Shown here piece by piece: positions 42,248 to 51,105 of a stretch of DNA of 64,000 bases. Source of the stretch: Alphaproteobacteria bacterium (GTDB lineage: Bacteria; Pseudomonadota; Alphaproteobacteria; SMXP01). The translations under genes and the position numbers were made by a program. The notes below the pieces were generated by a model that was given only the letters and a program-made list of their open reading frames with translations, was not told where the DNA came from and did not search any database. The number at the start of each line of letters is the position of its first letter. The stretch's first letter is position 1. Where the stretch lies: positions 124,001 to 188,000 of the forward strand of contig JANQPV010000056.1 of assembly GCA_028285305.1 (NCBI GenBank), given 5' to 3'.

Positions 42248-43372
42248 CTAGAATCCTTCCGCGGCCTTCACCGCTTCCACATCCGCATCGCTCAGCCCCC
42301 AGTCTTTCATCGCCGACTCATTGTGCTCACCGATTTCCGGCGCAGGTCCCTGGATCTTCGATTCCGTTCGGCTGAAGCGCGGCGCCACATTGGGCTGAGC
42401 AACACCGTCAATCTCGACGATGGTTTCCCGGTATTTGTTGTGGGGATGGTCGATCGCCTCCTCGATACTGAGCACGGGCGCAAAGCATACGTCCGTACCC
42501 TCCATGATCTCGCACCACTCATCCCGCGTTTTTGAGCGCAAGACGTTGGCCAGCTTCTCCTTCAGGTCCGGCCATGACGACTTATCCATTTGGGCGTCAA
42601 ACGCGGGATCATTCAGCCCGGCTTTCTCCCGCAAGAGAGCGTAGAATTGTGGTTCAATGGAGCCCAATGAAATCCATTTTCCATCAGAGGTTTCATAGGA
42701 ATCATAAAAGTGGGCACCGCCGTCCAAAAGGTTTTCGCCTTTTGTATCCGTCCACGCGCCCGACGCTTTCATGCCGTAGAACATGGCCATCAAAGAGGCG
42801 GCGCCGTCAGTCATTGCGGCATCGACCACTTGTCCCTTGCCGGACCGTTCGGACTCAAAAAGCGCGGCCGCCAGACCGAACGCCAGATAGAGCGCCCCGC
42901 CGCCAAAGTCGCCGACCAGATTGAGCGGCGGCACCGGATTGGCGTCTTTGCGGCCGATCGCATGCAGAGCGCCGACCAGAGAGATATAATTGATATCATG
43001 GCCCGCCGCCTGATTGAGGGGCCCTGTCTGGCCCCAGCCGGTCATGCGGCCATAGACAAGTTTTGGGTTGCGTTCGAGACACACATCCGGTCCCAGGCCG
43101 AGCCGTTCCATGACACCGGGGCGAAACCCTTCCGTTAAAATATCCGCTTTCTCGATCAGCTTGAGACAGGCTTCAATGGCCTCCGGTTTCTTAAGGTCGA
43201 GAGCGACCGAGCGCTTGCCACGGCTGGCAATGTCGTACTTGCCGCCGCCGCGTCCGCCCTTGCGGTCAATGCGGATCACATCCGCGCCCATATCCGACAG
43301 CAACATCGCGCAAAACGGTCCCGGCCCAATGCCGGCAAACTCGACGACTTTTACTCCTGCTAAGGGTCCCAT
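42248..43372 (-). CDS. CaiB/BaiF CoA-transferase family (alpha-methylacyl-CoA racemase-like)
   Basis: A 374-residue family III CoA-transferase. The N-terminal [20 protein letters not shown] block, [12 protein letters not shown] and A-G-H-D-I-N-Y-I are the signatures of alpha-methylacyl-CoA racemase, in which His and the nearby Asp act as acid/base. N-L-V-G-D-F-G-G-G follows. This points to a racemase of 2-methyl-branched acyl-CoAs rather than a transferase. Third gene of the operon. Confidence 0.88.
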   Translation of the reverse strand: MGPLAGVKVVEFAGIGPGPFCAMLLSDMGADVIRIDRKGGRGGGKYDIASRGKRSVALDLKKPEAIEACLKLIEKADILTEGFRPGVMERLGLGPDVCLERNPKLVYGRMTGWGQTGPLNQAAGHDINYISLVGALHAIGRKDANPVPPLNLVGDFGGGALYLAFGLAAALFESERSGKGQVVDAAMTDGAASLMAMFYGMKASGAWTDTKGENLLDGGAHFYDSYETSDGKWISLGSIEPQFYALLREKAGLNDPAFDAQMDKSSWPDLKEKLANVLRSKTRDEWCEIMEGTDVCFAPVLSIEEAIDHPHNKYRETIVEIDGVAQPNVAPRFSRTESKIQGPAPEIGEHNESAMKDWGLSDADVEAVKAAEGF

Positions 43373-43414
43373 ATCAAACCTCCCTTGTGTTGCGTTCCAG
43401 GGCCACCGCCCCGC

Positions 43415-43714
43415 CTAACGATCCTCGATTGAACTAATGGTGTACGCTTTGATGTTCCGTTCCACGATGCCGACATCGCCCAAGGCAGCGCGCCATTCGG
43501 CCATATGCAATGTTTGGAAGTGGGCGTCCAAGTCCTCTTTGCTTTGCCATTCTTCGAAAACTCGAATGAGCTCCGGATCTTGAACATCGTAGGCATAGGA
43601 ATAGGTGATGCATCCCGGTTCGGCGCGTGAACCCGCCAACATTTTATCCATGTGGGGACGAACTCTTTCCGCTGTCCCCGGTTTCAACCGAACTGTTCCC
43701 GCAACGATTAACAT
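43415..43714 (-). CDS. ABM-domain monooxygenase-like protein
   Basis: A 99-residue dimeric alpha-beta ferredoxin-like protein. V-A-G-T-V-R-L-K-P-G-T, E-P-G-C-I-T-Y-S-Y-A-Y-D and V-F-E-E-W-Q-S-K-E-D-L-D-A-H match the antibiotic biosynthesis monooxygenase (YgiN-like quinol monooxygenase) family. It may oxidise a quinol or another aromatic compound without cofactor. It lies 11 bases after the SDR gene and before the CaiB gene in the operon. Confidence 0.88.
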   Translation of the reverse strand: MLIVAGTVRLKPGTAERVRPHMDKMLAGSRAEPGCITYSYAYDVQDPELIRVFEEWQSKEDLDAHFQTLHMAEWRAALGDVGIVERNIKAYTISSIEDR

Positions 43715-43725
43715 CGGCTCACGTC

Positions 43726-44523
43726 CTAAAGAGATTGCCCATCATCAATGGTGATGAGAGATCCGGTGATGATGCGAGATTGATCCGAGCACAGAAGCAA
43801 CAAAGCCCCGTCCAAATCAGGCTCCAGACCCAGACGGCGGCGTGGATAGCCCATAACCTGCGCCTTTCCCTTCTCCGTCGCGAACCAATCGCTGTTCAGT
43901 TCCGTCTCGATGTATCCGGGGCACAGGGCGTTCACATTGATCATATAGCGGGCCCATTCCCGCGCAAGACACCGGGTCATCATCGCGACCGCCGCTTTGG
44001 ACATGCAGTACGCGGTCAAGTAGGGCAGCACGGTATGCGAACCGATGGAGCCAATATTGAGGATCGTTCCCCCTTCCCCGCGGTCAATCATCCGCTTTCC
44101 GACATCTTGAGACATCAAGAAGGTTCCGCGCATGTTGGTGGCGAGGATCTGATCGAAGTCCTCAACCTTGATCTCCGTTGCGAGGGCCTGGACGTTCATG
44201 CCCGCATTATTGATGAGAACATCGATCGGGCCCAAAGCCTCTTCAACTTCGGCCGTCACCCGGCGAATGCTCTCTACATCGGTCACATCGAGCGCGTGAG
44301 AAGAATAGCCGCCGCCGATAGCTTTGATCTCGTTGCCTACGTCCTCCAGGCGATCCATCCGACGGCCAGTGATTGCCACTTTGGCTCCGGCATGGGCAAG
44401 TACGTGGGCGAAACGCCGACCAAACCCGGAGGTGGTGCCGGTCACCAAAACCACTTTTCCACTTACATCTGGAGCCAGTTTTGGCAAATTCAAATCGGCT
44501 ACGTTCAGTTCCATCTCGTTCAT
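43726..44523 (-). CDS. SDR family oxidoreductase
   Basis: A 265-residue classical short-chain dehydrogenase. The nucleotide site is T-G-T-T-S-G-F-G (about residues 28-35), N-N-A-G is near 90, the Ser is in N-I-G-S-I-G-S and the Tyr-x3-Lys is Y-C-M-S-K. G-R-R after beta-2 suggests NADP(H) use. It is the first gene of the five-gene minus-strand operon; the acyl-CoA racemase-like partner suggests a role in branched or hydroxylated acyl-CoA or sterol-side-chain breakdown, which is inference. Confidence 0.9.
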   Translation of the reverse strand: MNEMELNVADLNLPKLAPDVSGKVVLVTGTTSGFGRRFAHVLAHAGAKVAITGRRMDRLEDVGNEIKAIGGGYSSHALDVTDVESIRRVTAEVEEALGPIDVLINNAGMNVQALATEIKVEDFDQILATNMRGTFLMSQDVGKRMIDRGEGGTILNIGSIGSHTVLPYLTAYCMSKAAVAMMTRCLAREWARYMINVNALCPGYIETELNSDWFATEKGKAQVMGYPRRRLGLEPDLDGALLLLCSDQSRIITGSLITIDDGQSL

Positions 44524-44649
44524 TTCGGGACCTTTTCGATAATGCGTTCTGGTTAAACAGGCGAAGGGGTTCCGTCAACGCCTACCAGGGCTGTATGCAA
44601 GTGGGCCCCGCCTCCTTGTCTTCGGTCTTCAAATCGGTAGACTTGATCC

Positions 44650-45315
44650 ATGACCAAGAAACTCCAATTCGATGTGATTTCCGACACGGTGTGCCCCTGG
44701 TGCTACGTCGGAAAGAAACGCCTTGATAAGGCCTTAGATGAGTTCGGCGCCGACAAAGTGGATGTTATGTGGCGGCCCTATCAGCTTGATCCCTCGGTGC
44801 CGCCGGGCGGCGTTGAACGCAAAGCCTATATGCAGCGCAAGTTCGGCCGCGGCGATCAAGCAAAAGCAATACTTGCCAACATTGTCGACGCCGGTAAGGA
44901 AGAAGGCATCGACTTCAATTTCGACGGCATGGCCAAATATCCCAACACCATGGATTCGCATCGGCTCATCCGCTGGGCCGACAGCGCCGGGTGCCAGGGC
45001 CGGGTCGTTACCCTCCTCTTCCAGCGGTACTTCGAACAAGGCGCAGACATTGGAGACCATGAGGTCCTTGTGGGTGTCGCCGAGGAGGCGGGCATGGATA
45101 CCGACCTGGTTGCGAACCTCTTGAGCAAAGACGCGGACCTTGAGCTGGTCCAGAAAGAAGATCACCTCGCGCGGCAAATGGGCATCAGCGGTGTCCCGAC
45201 GTTTATAGTCGAAAACCGCTTCGGTATTTCAGGCGCGCAAGATCCGGCCTATATCCTCCGCATGCTACGCAAAGCGGAAACGGCAGCAGAGATCGAGCCG
45301 CCGACGGCGTCGTAA
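44650..45315 (+). CDS. DsbA family oxidoreductase (FrnE-like)
   Basis: A 221-residue thioredoxin-fold protein. The redox motif is C-P-W-C at Cys15-Cys18 and the cis-proline segment is G-V-P-T-F-I-V. There is no signal peptide, so it works in the cytoplasm, like FrnE proteins, which are disulfide isomerases or polyketide-tailoring enzymes. F-x-V-I-S-D-T-V-C-P-W-C-Y-V-G-K is the family start. Divergent from the SDR operon across 126 bases. Confidence 0.9.
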   Translation: MTKKLQFDVISDTVCPWCYVGKKRLDKALDEFGADKVDVMWRPYQLDPSVPPGGVERKAYMQRKFGRGDQAKAILANIVDAGKEEGIDFNFDGMAKYPNTMDSHRLIRWADSAGCQGRVVTLLFQRYFEQGADIGDHEVLVGVAEEAGMDTDLVANLLSKDADLELVQKEDHLARQMGISGVPTFIVENRFGISGAQDPAYILRMLRKAETAAEIEPPTAS

Positions 45316-45393
45316 TTTGGATAAGTATCCAAGGGCTGCGTCACACCTCACTTGAAGGGGAAGGAATCCGCTCCAAAACTAAACCTCTTCTGA

Positions 45394-46290
45394 TTAAACC
45401 TCTTCCGACAAAGACTCGAGAAGCCACGCCCTAAAAGTTTTGACTTTTGGTCTGTCTCCATAGGCGTCCGGATAGACGAGATGGAAAGACGCGCCGAGGG
45501 GGATAGCTAGGTCGAAAGGCGCCACCAATCGGCCAGCAGCAATGTCATCTCGAGCGAGCGTTCTCCAACCAAGAGCCACCCCTGCTCCATCAATGGCGGC
45601 TTGTATCGTATGATCGGGTAGGTCGAAACGCGGTCCTCGAGACACATCGATTGACCCGACGTTCGCCGCCGCGAGCCAGTCTGACCATTTCGGGGCTGTT
45701 GGGTCGAAGGACAAAGAGTCACAGTGAAGAAGAATGTAGTCCTTCAAGTCGGCAGGTTCTATCAGATCTGGACCCTTTGCTAGCAAGTGGGGACTGATGA
45801 CCGGGGTCAATTGTTCTTCAAGCAGACGCACGGACGTCAAATGCTCATATTGTCCGTGACCGAACCGGATCGCGGCATCAAAAGCATCGCGGTGAAAGTC
45901 AATCACGTTCAAGCTCGAAGAAATTCGCAAATCGATTGCAGGGTGTCGGGCTTCAAAGTCGATTAAGCGCGGAAACAACCACTTTACCGCAAACATAGGC
46001 GCGACACTGATTGTCAATGCGCCCTCGACCTCCTTGATTTGCACCCGCTCCATCGCTCGGTCTAAACGCTGAAAAATGTCGGTAAGCTCCGATCGGAGCA
46101 CCTGGCCCGTTTCGGTCAACAATAGCCCCCGTGTAAGACGCTGGAACAATTGAGCACCCAAATAGTCTTCAAGCTTTTTGACCTGGTGGCTTAGCGCAGC
46201 CGGCGTGACATGCAATTCATCCGCCGCCTTCACAAAACTGAGATGGCGCGCCGCAGCTTCAAACGCTCGCAATGCATTGAGGGGATGCAA
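45394..46290 (-). CDS. LysR family transcriptional regulator (GcvA-like)
   Basis: About 299 residues. It starts L-N-A-L-R-A-F-E-A-A-A-R-H-L-S-F, then A-A-D-E-L-H-V-T-P-A-A-L-S-H-Q-V-K-K-L-E, the GcvA-type winged helix-turn-helix, followed by the periplasmic-binding-like effector domain. No ATG fits: the TTG codons at 46293 and 46290 have AAGGG upstream, the second at a normal seven bases; a longer frame from TTG 46368 lacks a site. The gene is divergent from the five-gene operon at 46479-50200 and most likely regulates it. A dyad in the gap is a candidate site. Confidence 0.85.
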   Translation of the reverse strand: MHPLNALRAFEAAARHLSFVKAADELHVTPAALSHQVKKLEDYLGAQLFQRLTRGLLLTETGQVLRSELTDIFQRLDRAMERVQIKEVEGALTISVAPMFAVKWLFPRLIDFEARHPAIDLRISSSLNVIDFHRDAFDAAIRFGHGQYEHLTSVRLLEEQLTPVISPHLLAKGPDLIEPADLKDYILLHCDSLSFDPTAPKWSDWLAAANVGSIDVSRGPRFDLPDHTIQAAIDGAGVALGWRTLARDDIAAGRLVAPFDLAIPLGASFHLVYPDAYGDRPKVKTFRAWLLESLSEEV

Positions 46291-46401
46291 CAAATGACCC
46301 TTATGATGGCTTATCTTAGGTAAGTCATACCATAGAAACGATCGTTTGTCGAAGGCGCTGTATCCCAATATTTATTGCAGAACAGATTGATAGAGCGATG
46401 C

Positions 46402-46426
46402 GTTGATTAAGAAAAACTAATTCAAC
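46402..46426. promoter_or_regulatory. dyad in the LysR divergent promoter region
   Basis: GTTGATTAAG and CTAATTCAAC (46402-46411 and 46417-46426) form a near-palindrome around AAAAA. It contains the T-N11-A form expected of LysR-type sites and lies 52 bases before the start of the divergent operon. Candidate only. Confidence 0.4.
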
Positions 46427-46478
46427 AACCTCTTGATCAATCTCGTTCCTGACGCGAATCCGATCAAGGAGAGCCAAA

Positions 46479-47084
46479 ATGACAGCTGTAGACAAGAATT
46501 TCGAAGCCTACGTGTTCTCAAAACGACCCGGGTATGTCGAAAAAGAAGTCCGCAAAGAGTTCGCCAATTTAATGCCCTTACGGACCATCGTAATATTTTG
46601 CTTTGATCCGCGCGCAATGGGGATTCCAGATGCCGTCGCAAGGGAATTCGGCGAGGTCTATCCCGGTGAAGCTATACAAGACGAGCACGGGAACGATGTT
46701 GGGACCACCACATCGCTATTGAATGTTGTGGTCGCAGGTGGTCGCGCGATGGATGCGTTGCGATCAATAACGGTCGGACAACACTTGCTTGGCATAGAGA
46801 ACATCGTCGTGGTTCACCACACCCATTGTGGTGCAACATCCTACACCGCCGACGGAATTATAGACGCCTTTCGGCACGAACACGGTGTCGATATTTCTGA
46901 CCTTTACCCGCGCGAAAGCGTGTGCATCACAGATTTCGAATCGTCGCTTAAGTATGACACGGAGCTCATTCGCAATTCGGACGGTACGCCTAAACACGTG
47001 AACATTTACGGCTATGTCTACGACATCGACACAGGAAAACTCACCAAGCTCATCGAAAATTTGGCCTCCCACAATCCAGAGTGA
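46479..47084 (+). CDS. beta-carbonic-anhydrase-like protein
   Basis: A 201-residue protein of the beta-carbonic anhydrase fold. The zinc ligand motif C-F-D-P-R (Cys41, Asp43, Arg45) takes the place of the usual C-S-D-S-R, and H-H-T-H-C (His114-x2-Cys117) gives the other ligands. A carbonic anhydrase should have C-x-D-x-R...H-x2-C, which is met. The Asp-Arg dyad is present, so activity is possible. The protein is the first of a five-gene operon with an AhpD-like protein, thiolase, an unknown protein and an SDR. Its place there suggests a CS2/COS-hydrolase-like or pathway-specific use rather than general CO2 hydration. Confidence 0.83.
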   Translation: MTAVDKNFEAYVFSKRPGYVEKEVRKEFANLMPLRTIVIFCFDPRAMGIPDAVAREFGEVYPGEAIQDEHGNDVGTTTSLLNVVVAGGRAMDALRSITVGQHLLGIENIVVVHHTHCGATSYTADGIIDAFRHEHGVDISDLYPRESVCITDFESSLKYDTELIRNSDGTPKHVNIYGYVYDIDTGKLTKLIENLASHNPE

Positions 47085-47123
47085 AGCACGCTCTTGTTAG
47101 TTTCCACAAAGAAAGGTTTACCA

Positions 47124-47678
47124 ATGTCAAATCTTGGGTATTCGAAACACTTTCAAGGTGTGGCCGATGTCTTCATGCGATCGCCTTCTCTCTACGCCCC
47201 CATGCTTCAGTTCATCGAAAACGTGATGACCGGAGTGTCCGAGCTGTCTAAAGCCGAACGAGAGATCATTGCCGCTCATGTTTCCGCGTTGAACGACTGC
47301 CAATTTTGTCTGGGTGCGCACCGGGCAACCCTGAAGGCCATGGGTACGAATCCCGAAACGATTGAAAGCTTGGACGCTGGCATCAACGTGATTGGAATAG
47401 ATCAGAGGATGGTCGCGATTCTGACATTCGCAACCAAACTCACTCAGACCCCAGAACATATGGAACCAACCGATATCATGGCACTCCAAGATGCGGGTTG
47501 GGCCGATCAAACTATCGAAGATGTTATCAATGTCGTGGCTCTGTTCAATTATGTAAACCGCTTGGTTGACGCCTTTGGCATTGAGGGCAACCAACCATAC
47601 TTCGATTACGTCGGCAAAGCTCTCGCTGCTGACGGCTACACACCCCTCATAAAACAGGCCCAGAAGAAGGCTGGGTAG
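47124..47678 (+). CDS. AhpD-like carboxymuconolactone decarboxylase family protein
   Basis: A 184-residue helical protein. Cys59, Cys62 and His66 form the C-x2-C-x3-H motif of AhpD, in N-D-C-Q-F-C-L-G-A-H, with an upstream Glu in E-R-E-I-I. AhpD proteins are peroxidase-related or thiol-dependent enzymes. I start at ATG 47124, with AAAGG upstream; a longer frame starts at a TTG (47094). Second gene of the operon, 39 bases after the carbonic-anhydrase-like gene. Confidence 0.85.
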   Translation: MSNLGYSKHFQGVADVFMRSPSLYAPMLQFIENVMTGVSELSKAEREIIAAHVSALNDCQFCLGAHRATLKAMGTNPETIESLDAGINVIGIDQRMVAILTFATKLTQTPEHMEPTDIMALQDAGWADQTIEDVINVVALFNYVNRLVDAFGIEGNQPYFDYVGKALAADGYTPLIKQAQKKAG

Positions 47679-47739
47679 ATCCGCTCTTATCCACTCATCT
47701 AGCCGAAAAGAATCCACTTGTCATTCAATGGAGAAACAC

Positions 47740-49002
47740 ATGTCTACACAGAGGCACAACCGAATAGCGATCGTTGGCGGAAAACGAACGCCCTTTGCAA
47801 AGGCGGGAACCCTTTTGAAAGACTACACCGCCCTCGACTTGGCGATTCATGCAACACGCGGCTTGGTCGAGTTTGAACAATTAGATCAAACACTGATCGA
47901 TGACGTGGTCTTTGGCGTGGTCGCCGCCAATCCACGGCTGCCGCACCTCGCCCGCGAAATCGTTTTGCAGGGAGATCTCGATCCAAAGACACGCGCATTG
48001 ACCCTCTCCGACAACTGTATTTCCGGTGCAACTGCGCTGCGTACCGTTTACGATTCCATCGCGATGGGACGATCTGAAGTCGGTATCGCAGGAGGCGCTG
48101 AATCTATGTCCAACCCACCCCTCGTCATCGAGACAGCTACCGCCAGAATCCTTCAAGAAGCAGCACAGCTGGAAGAGTCAAACGCAAGAAACAGACTCCT
48201 CACTCGGCTGGCAAGGGAACCCCTTCCTCACCTCGGACTGGGTTTAGCCGAACCTTCCACCGGTCTGACAATGGGGGAACACACAGAGTTGATGGTGAAG
48301 GACTGGAACATTTCACGTCAGGATCAAGACGAGCTGGCTTTACGCAGCCACCAAAATGCTCACGCAGCGACAGAAGACGGTCGGCTCACTGCGGAAATAC
48401 ATCCCCTCAACGGCATCAGCCAGGACCAGCAAATTCGCCCGGATACATCTCTGGAGAAGCTAGGAGCACTCGATCCCGTCTTTGATCGAACAGAGGCCGG
48501 CACGATAACGGCGGGAAATGCCAGTCCGCTCACGGATGGCGCCGCCGCGCTCCTGTTGATGTCGGAAACGCGGGTCAAGAATGAAGACCGAGAACCCCTT
48601 GCCTTCATAAAGGATATGGAGTTTGCCGCCATCGATCCCAAAGAAGGCCTGCTCATGGCACCCGCCATCGCTGTTCCCAAATTGCTCTCACGCAATCGTT
48701 TGAATTGGTCCGATATCGACATTGTCGAAATGCACGAGGCCTTTGCTGGGCAAGTCCTTGCCAACATTAAGGCTTGGGTAACGGGCTGGAAGGCGGAGCC
48801 TACGGGACGCTTTGACATGGAAAAACTCAATCCACTGGGCAGTTCCATCGCGGTTGGACATCCCTTAGCTGCAACAGGAGCACGGATCATATTGACTCTC
48901 GCCAACGAACTAAACCGTCGAGGATCAAGATACGGCCTAGTCAGCATCTGTGCGGCCGGAGGGTTGGGAGCGGCGGTCCTATTGGAGCGGGATCATGTCT
49001 AA
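47740..49002 (+). CDS. thiolase (acetyl-CoA C-acyltransferase)
   Basis: A 420-residue thiolase. The acyl-binding Cys93 is in D-N-C-I-S-G-A-T-A, the catalytic His in M-H-E-A-F-A-G-Q-V, and the second Cys in C-A-A-G-G-L-G-A with G-H-P-L-A-A-T-G-A-R. The split by an insert around residues 130-165 is typical of FadI-type. It removes two carbons from 3-ketoacyl-CoA in beta-oxidation. I use ATG 47740, which has GGAG seven bases before; ATG 47728 is also possible. Third in the LysR-linked operon. Confidence 0.9.
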   Translation: MSTQRHNRIAIVGGKRTPFAKAGTLLKDYTALDLAIHATRGLVEFEQLDQTLIDDVVFGVVAANPRLPHLAREIVLQGDLDPKTRALTLSDNCISGATALRTVYDSIAMGRSEVGIAGGAESMSNPPLVIETATARILQEAAQLEESNARNRLLTRLAREPLPHLGLGLAEPSTGLTMGEHTELMVKDWNISRQDQDELALRSHQNAHAATEDGRLTAEIHPLNGISQDQQIRPDTSLEKLGALDPVFDRTEAGTITAGNASPLTDGAAALLLMSETRVKNEDREPLAFIKDMEFAAIDPKEGLLMAPAIAVPKLLSRNRLNWSDIDIVEMHEAFAGQVLANIKAWVTGWKAEPTGRFDMEKLNPLGSSIAVGHPLAATGARIILTLANELNRRGSRYGLVSICAAGGLGAAVLLERDHV

Positions 49003-49026
49003 TTTAAAGCAAAGAAAGGACTAGTC

Positions 49027-49437
49027 ATGAACGACACACTCAGATGGTCAGCCCGCGGTGAGATTTTCGAGGACGGGAGCCGGTTTTCCGATTGGATCAA
49101 GGTCGAAGAAGCAGGAATCTGGCACTGGCAATACGACACGCATGAAATGACATTTGATATATATCGCCACGATGGCCAATTCTGGAAGCTCTATCTCATC
49201 CGTACAACGACTGAAGACGGCGAGTATGAATACGATTTTGGCGGCCAAGCCTGCCGCATGGTCCTGGTCTCCTACAAGAAGAATGCACGGTCACCTCATT
49301 CCAACCGTGCCATGAAGGTCAGCGATTTAGAATGGATTCGCACGTACGAATATGATCCCTCGCTTCATACCGTTGTCCGCGCAGGTGACGAAAACGCAAA
49401 ATACGAACCACCCTTCGGCACACGGAGCGCCGCCTGA
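49027..49437 (+). CDS. protein of unknown function (136 aa)
   Basis: A 136-residue soluble protein rich in aromatic and acidic residues (W-H-W-Q-Y-D near 32, I-Y-R-H-D-G near 45, Y-E-Y-D-F-G-G near 67). I do not recognise the family. It starts 24 bases after the thiolase gene with AAAGGA upstream, and its stop is one base before the SDR start, so it is firmly in the operon. Probable small beta-rich fold. Confidence 0.75.
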   Translation: MNDTLRWSARGEIFEDGSRFSDWIKVEEAGIWHWQYDTHEMTFDIYRHDGQFWKLYLIRTTTEDGEYEYDFGGQACRMVLVSYKKNARSPHSNRAMKVSDLEWIRTYEYDPSLHTVVRAGDENAKYEPPFGTRSAA

Positions 49438-49438
49438 A

Positions 49439-50200
49439 ATGCCCGCTGGCGAAGTAAACCAAAATGAGGCGCCGCTCTGTCTGATCACCGGTGTCGGAGA
49501 TGCAACAGGCAGTGCTCTCGCAAGGCGCTTTGCAAAGGACGGATACCGTGTTGCCATGATTGCCCGCAATCAAGCGCGGCTGAAACGACTAGAAAGCAAG
49601 ATCGACGGTTCGAGGGCGTTCGTCTGTGATGTTGGAGACCCAATTCAACTGGCGGCGACACTTGAGTCGATCCGCACAGAAATGGGTCCCGTAAACATCT
49701 TAATTCACAATGCGGTGGCGCACACTTTTGCGAGGTTTCTCGAAGCCGATCCATCTGACTTTGAGCGAAACTTTCGAGTCAATGCAGGTGCCTTGCTGCA
49801 CTTGGGGCGTGCCCTCGCACCCGATATGATAAGGGCCGGCAGCGGCGCGATCCTCGTGACCGGCAACACAGCCGCCCATCGCGGTGTCCCAAACTATGCC
49901 CTCTTTGCACCAACAAAAGCCGCGCAGCGTGTTTTGACAGAGTCAATGGCGCGCGAACTCGGTCCAAAGGGAATCCATGTCGCCTATATCACGGTCGATG
50001 CCGCCATTGACGTGACGTGGCTCGGCCCGGACGCAGAAAGGCCAAGTTGGCTCGTACCACCTGAGGATTGGCCTTGGGCGCGGGAAGACTTCTTCGCAAA
50101 ACCGTCCGCAATTGCAGACGAGGTCTTCCACGTTGCCCATCAAGATCGCTCTACGTGGTCCTTTGATCACATTATCCGGCCGTTTGCAGAGCGATGGTAA
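49439..50200 (+). CDS. atypical SDR family protein
   Basis: A 253-residue SDR-like protein. The nucleotide site reads T-G-V-G-D-A-T-G-S-A, close to T-G-x3-G-x-G; the H-N-A motif replaces N-N-A-G. Around the active site it reads N-Y-A-L-F-A-P-T-K: the position four before the Lys is Phe, so the usual catalytic Tyr is not in register. Such F-A-P-A-K variants exist in the superfamily. It may still bind NAD(P)H. I start at ATG 49439, one base after the previous stop. Last gene of the operon. Confidence 0.8.
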   Translation: MPAGEVNQNEAPLCLITGVGDATGSALARRFAKDGYRVAMIARNQARLKRLESKIDGSRAFVCDVGDPIQLAATLESIRTEMGPVNILIHNAVAHTFARFLEADPSDFERNFRVNAGALLHLGRALAPDMIRAGSGAILVTGNTAAHRGVPNYALFAPTKAAQRVLTESMARELGPKGIHVAYITVDAAIDVTWLGPDAERPSWLVPPEDWPWAREDFFAKPSAIADEVFHVAHQDRSTWSFDHIIRPFAERW

Positions 50201-50316
50201 GTTGCTGCATCCAAGTTGAGGCATTGTGTTGGCGAAGGAACCTTTGCCCTTTCTAACTGATACACTTCGTTTCAAGGCGCAGATGCGTACAAAACGCTCT
50301 TCAACCTTGAGCCCGT

Positions 50317-50736
50317 TCAGTCAGTAAATCCAATATAGGCGATCAGGCCCTCGACGGATTGAGGCAACACGCCTTTTGACTCTTGTTCGCCCAGCAGCAC
50401 CGGAGTCGAAAAGACTCCTCGCTTGACTGATCGATGCTTCCGAGCTTCAAAGACATGACCCGCAGTTGTCACTAGCCAAACCTTCAAAGTGTCAGCATCT
50501 GGCCGTGATACCCCATTCACGGCGCCAACAACCATATTGTTCTCTACTGAGAATTCTATGGCCTGACCCAGACCGTTCAGAGTAAAGAACATCTCTTGTT
50601 CGATATACCAAGGCTCCAAGTACCGGCAGGCGTCGCCCAAACTGCGGAAGACATCAACGTCCCCCGCGGCACGATATTCTCGGTTTTCGTTCAGGATAAC
50701 AACATCCGAAAGCCAAGAGCTTGGCGACAATTCCAT
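50317..50736 (-). CDS. protein of unknown function (139 aa)
   Basis: A 139-residue soluble protein with no signal peptide. It has W-L-S-D-V-V-I-L near residue 8 and A-C-R-Y-L-E-P-W-Y near 36, and alternating hydrophobic beta-type strands. Not recognised; it could be an immunity-type or accessory protein, but no partner is beside it. It is convergent with the SDR operon. Confidence 0.55.
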   Translation of the reverse strand: MELSPSSWLSDVVILNENREYRAAGDVDVFRSLGDACRYLEPWYIEQEMFFTLNGLGQAIEFSVENNMVVGAVNGVSRPDADTLKVWLVTTAGHVFEARKHRSVKRGVFSTPVLLGEQESKGVLPQSVEGLIAYIGFTD

Positions 50737-51105
50737 AAAGGCCTCTATGAAAGATGAGCTTACACAATCCCCGACAAGTTAGACCGAGGACCTGGACTTT
50801 TAGCATCTACTCCACCGCATTGGCGAGGGGTCCTACTTAAGGGCTATCGCGCTTAAGCAATGGACGGATCATCCGCCCAGTCATTTTCGCTCGAAGTCGC
50901 CCGGCGCATGAGCTTAAGGATGGACTGGCATCAGAACTCTTCAGCACCCTGGCATCTCCAGGGCGCATCCTTTTCGGCCATGCGGGAGAATCCGCCATTT
51001 TTGAGGGTTTTCTTGGGATTTCGGGCGCCAATTCCGGCCGTGCTTCATTTTGAATGGCAATTTTGTTAGTATGAAAGTGTTGAGTTTTGCGATCGGAGGA
51101 CCGCT
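50737..51105. other. intergenic region before the lipoprotein gene
   Basis: The 369 bases have only short frames without ribosome sites. A GGAGG ribosome site at the right end belongs to the next gene. I see nothing else firm. Confidence 0.4.

Noticed and set aside
50837-51069. Short frames on both strands upstream of the lipoprotein
   Set aside because: No ribosome sites and no similarity I could recognise.
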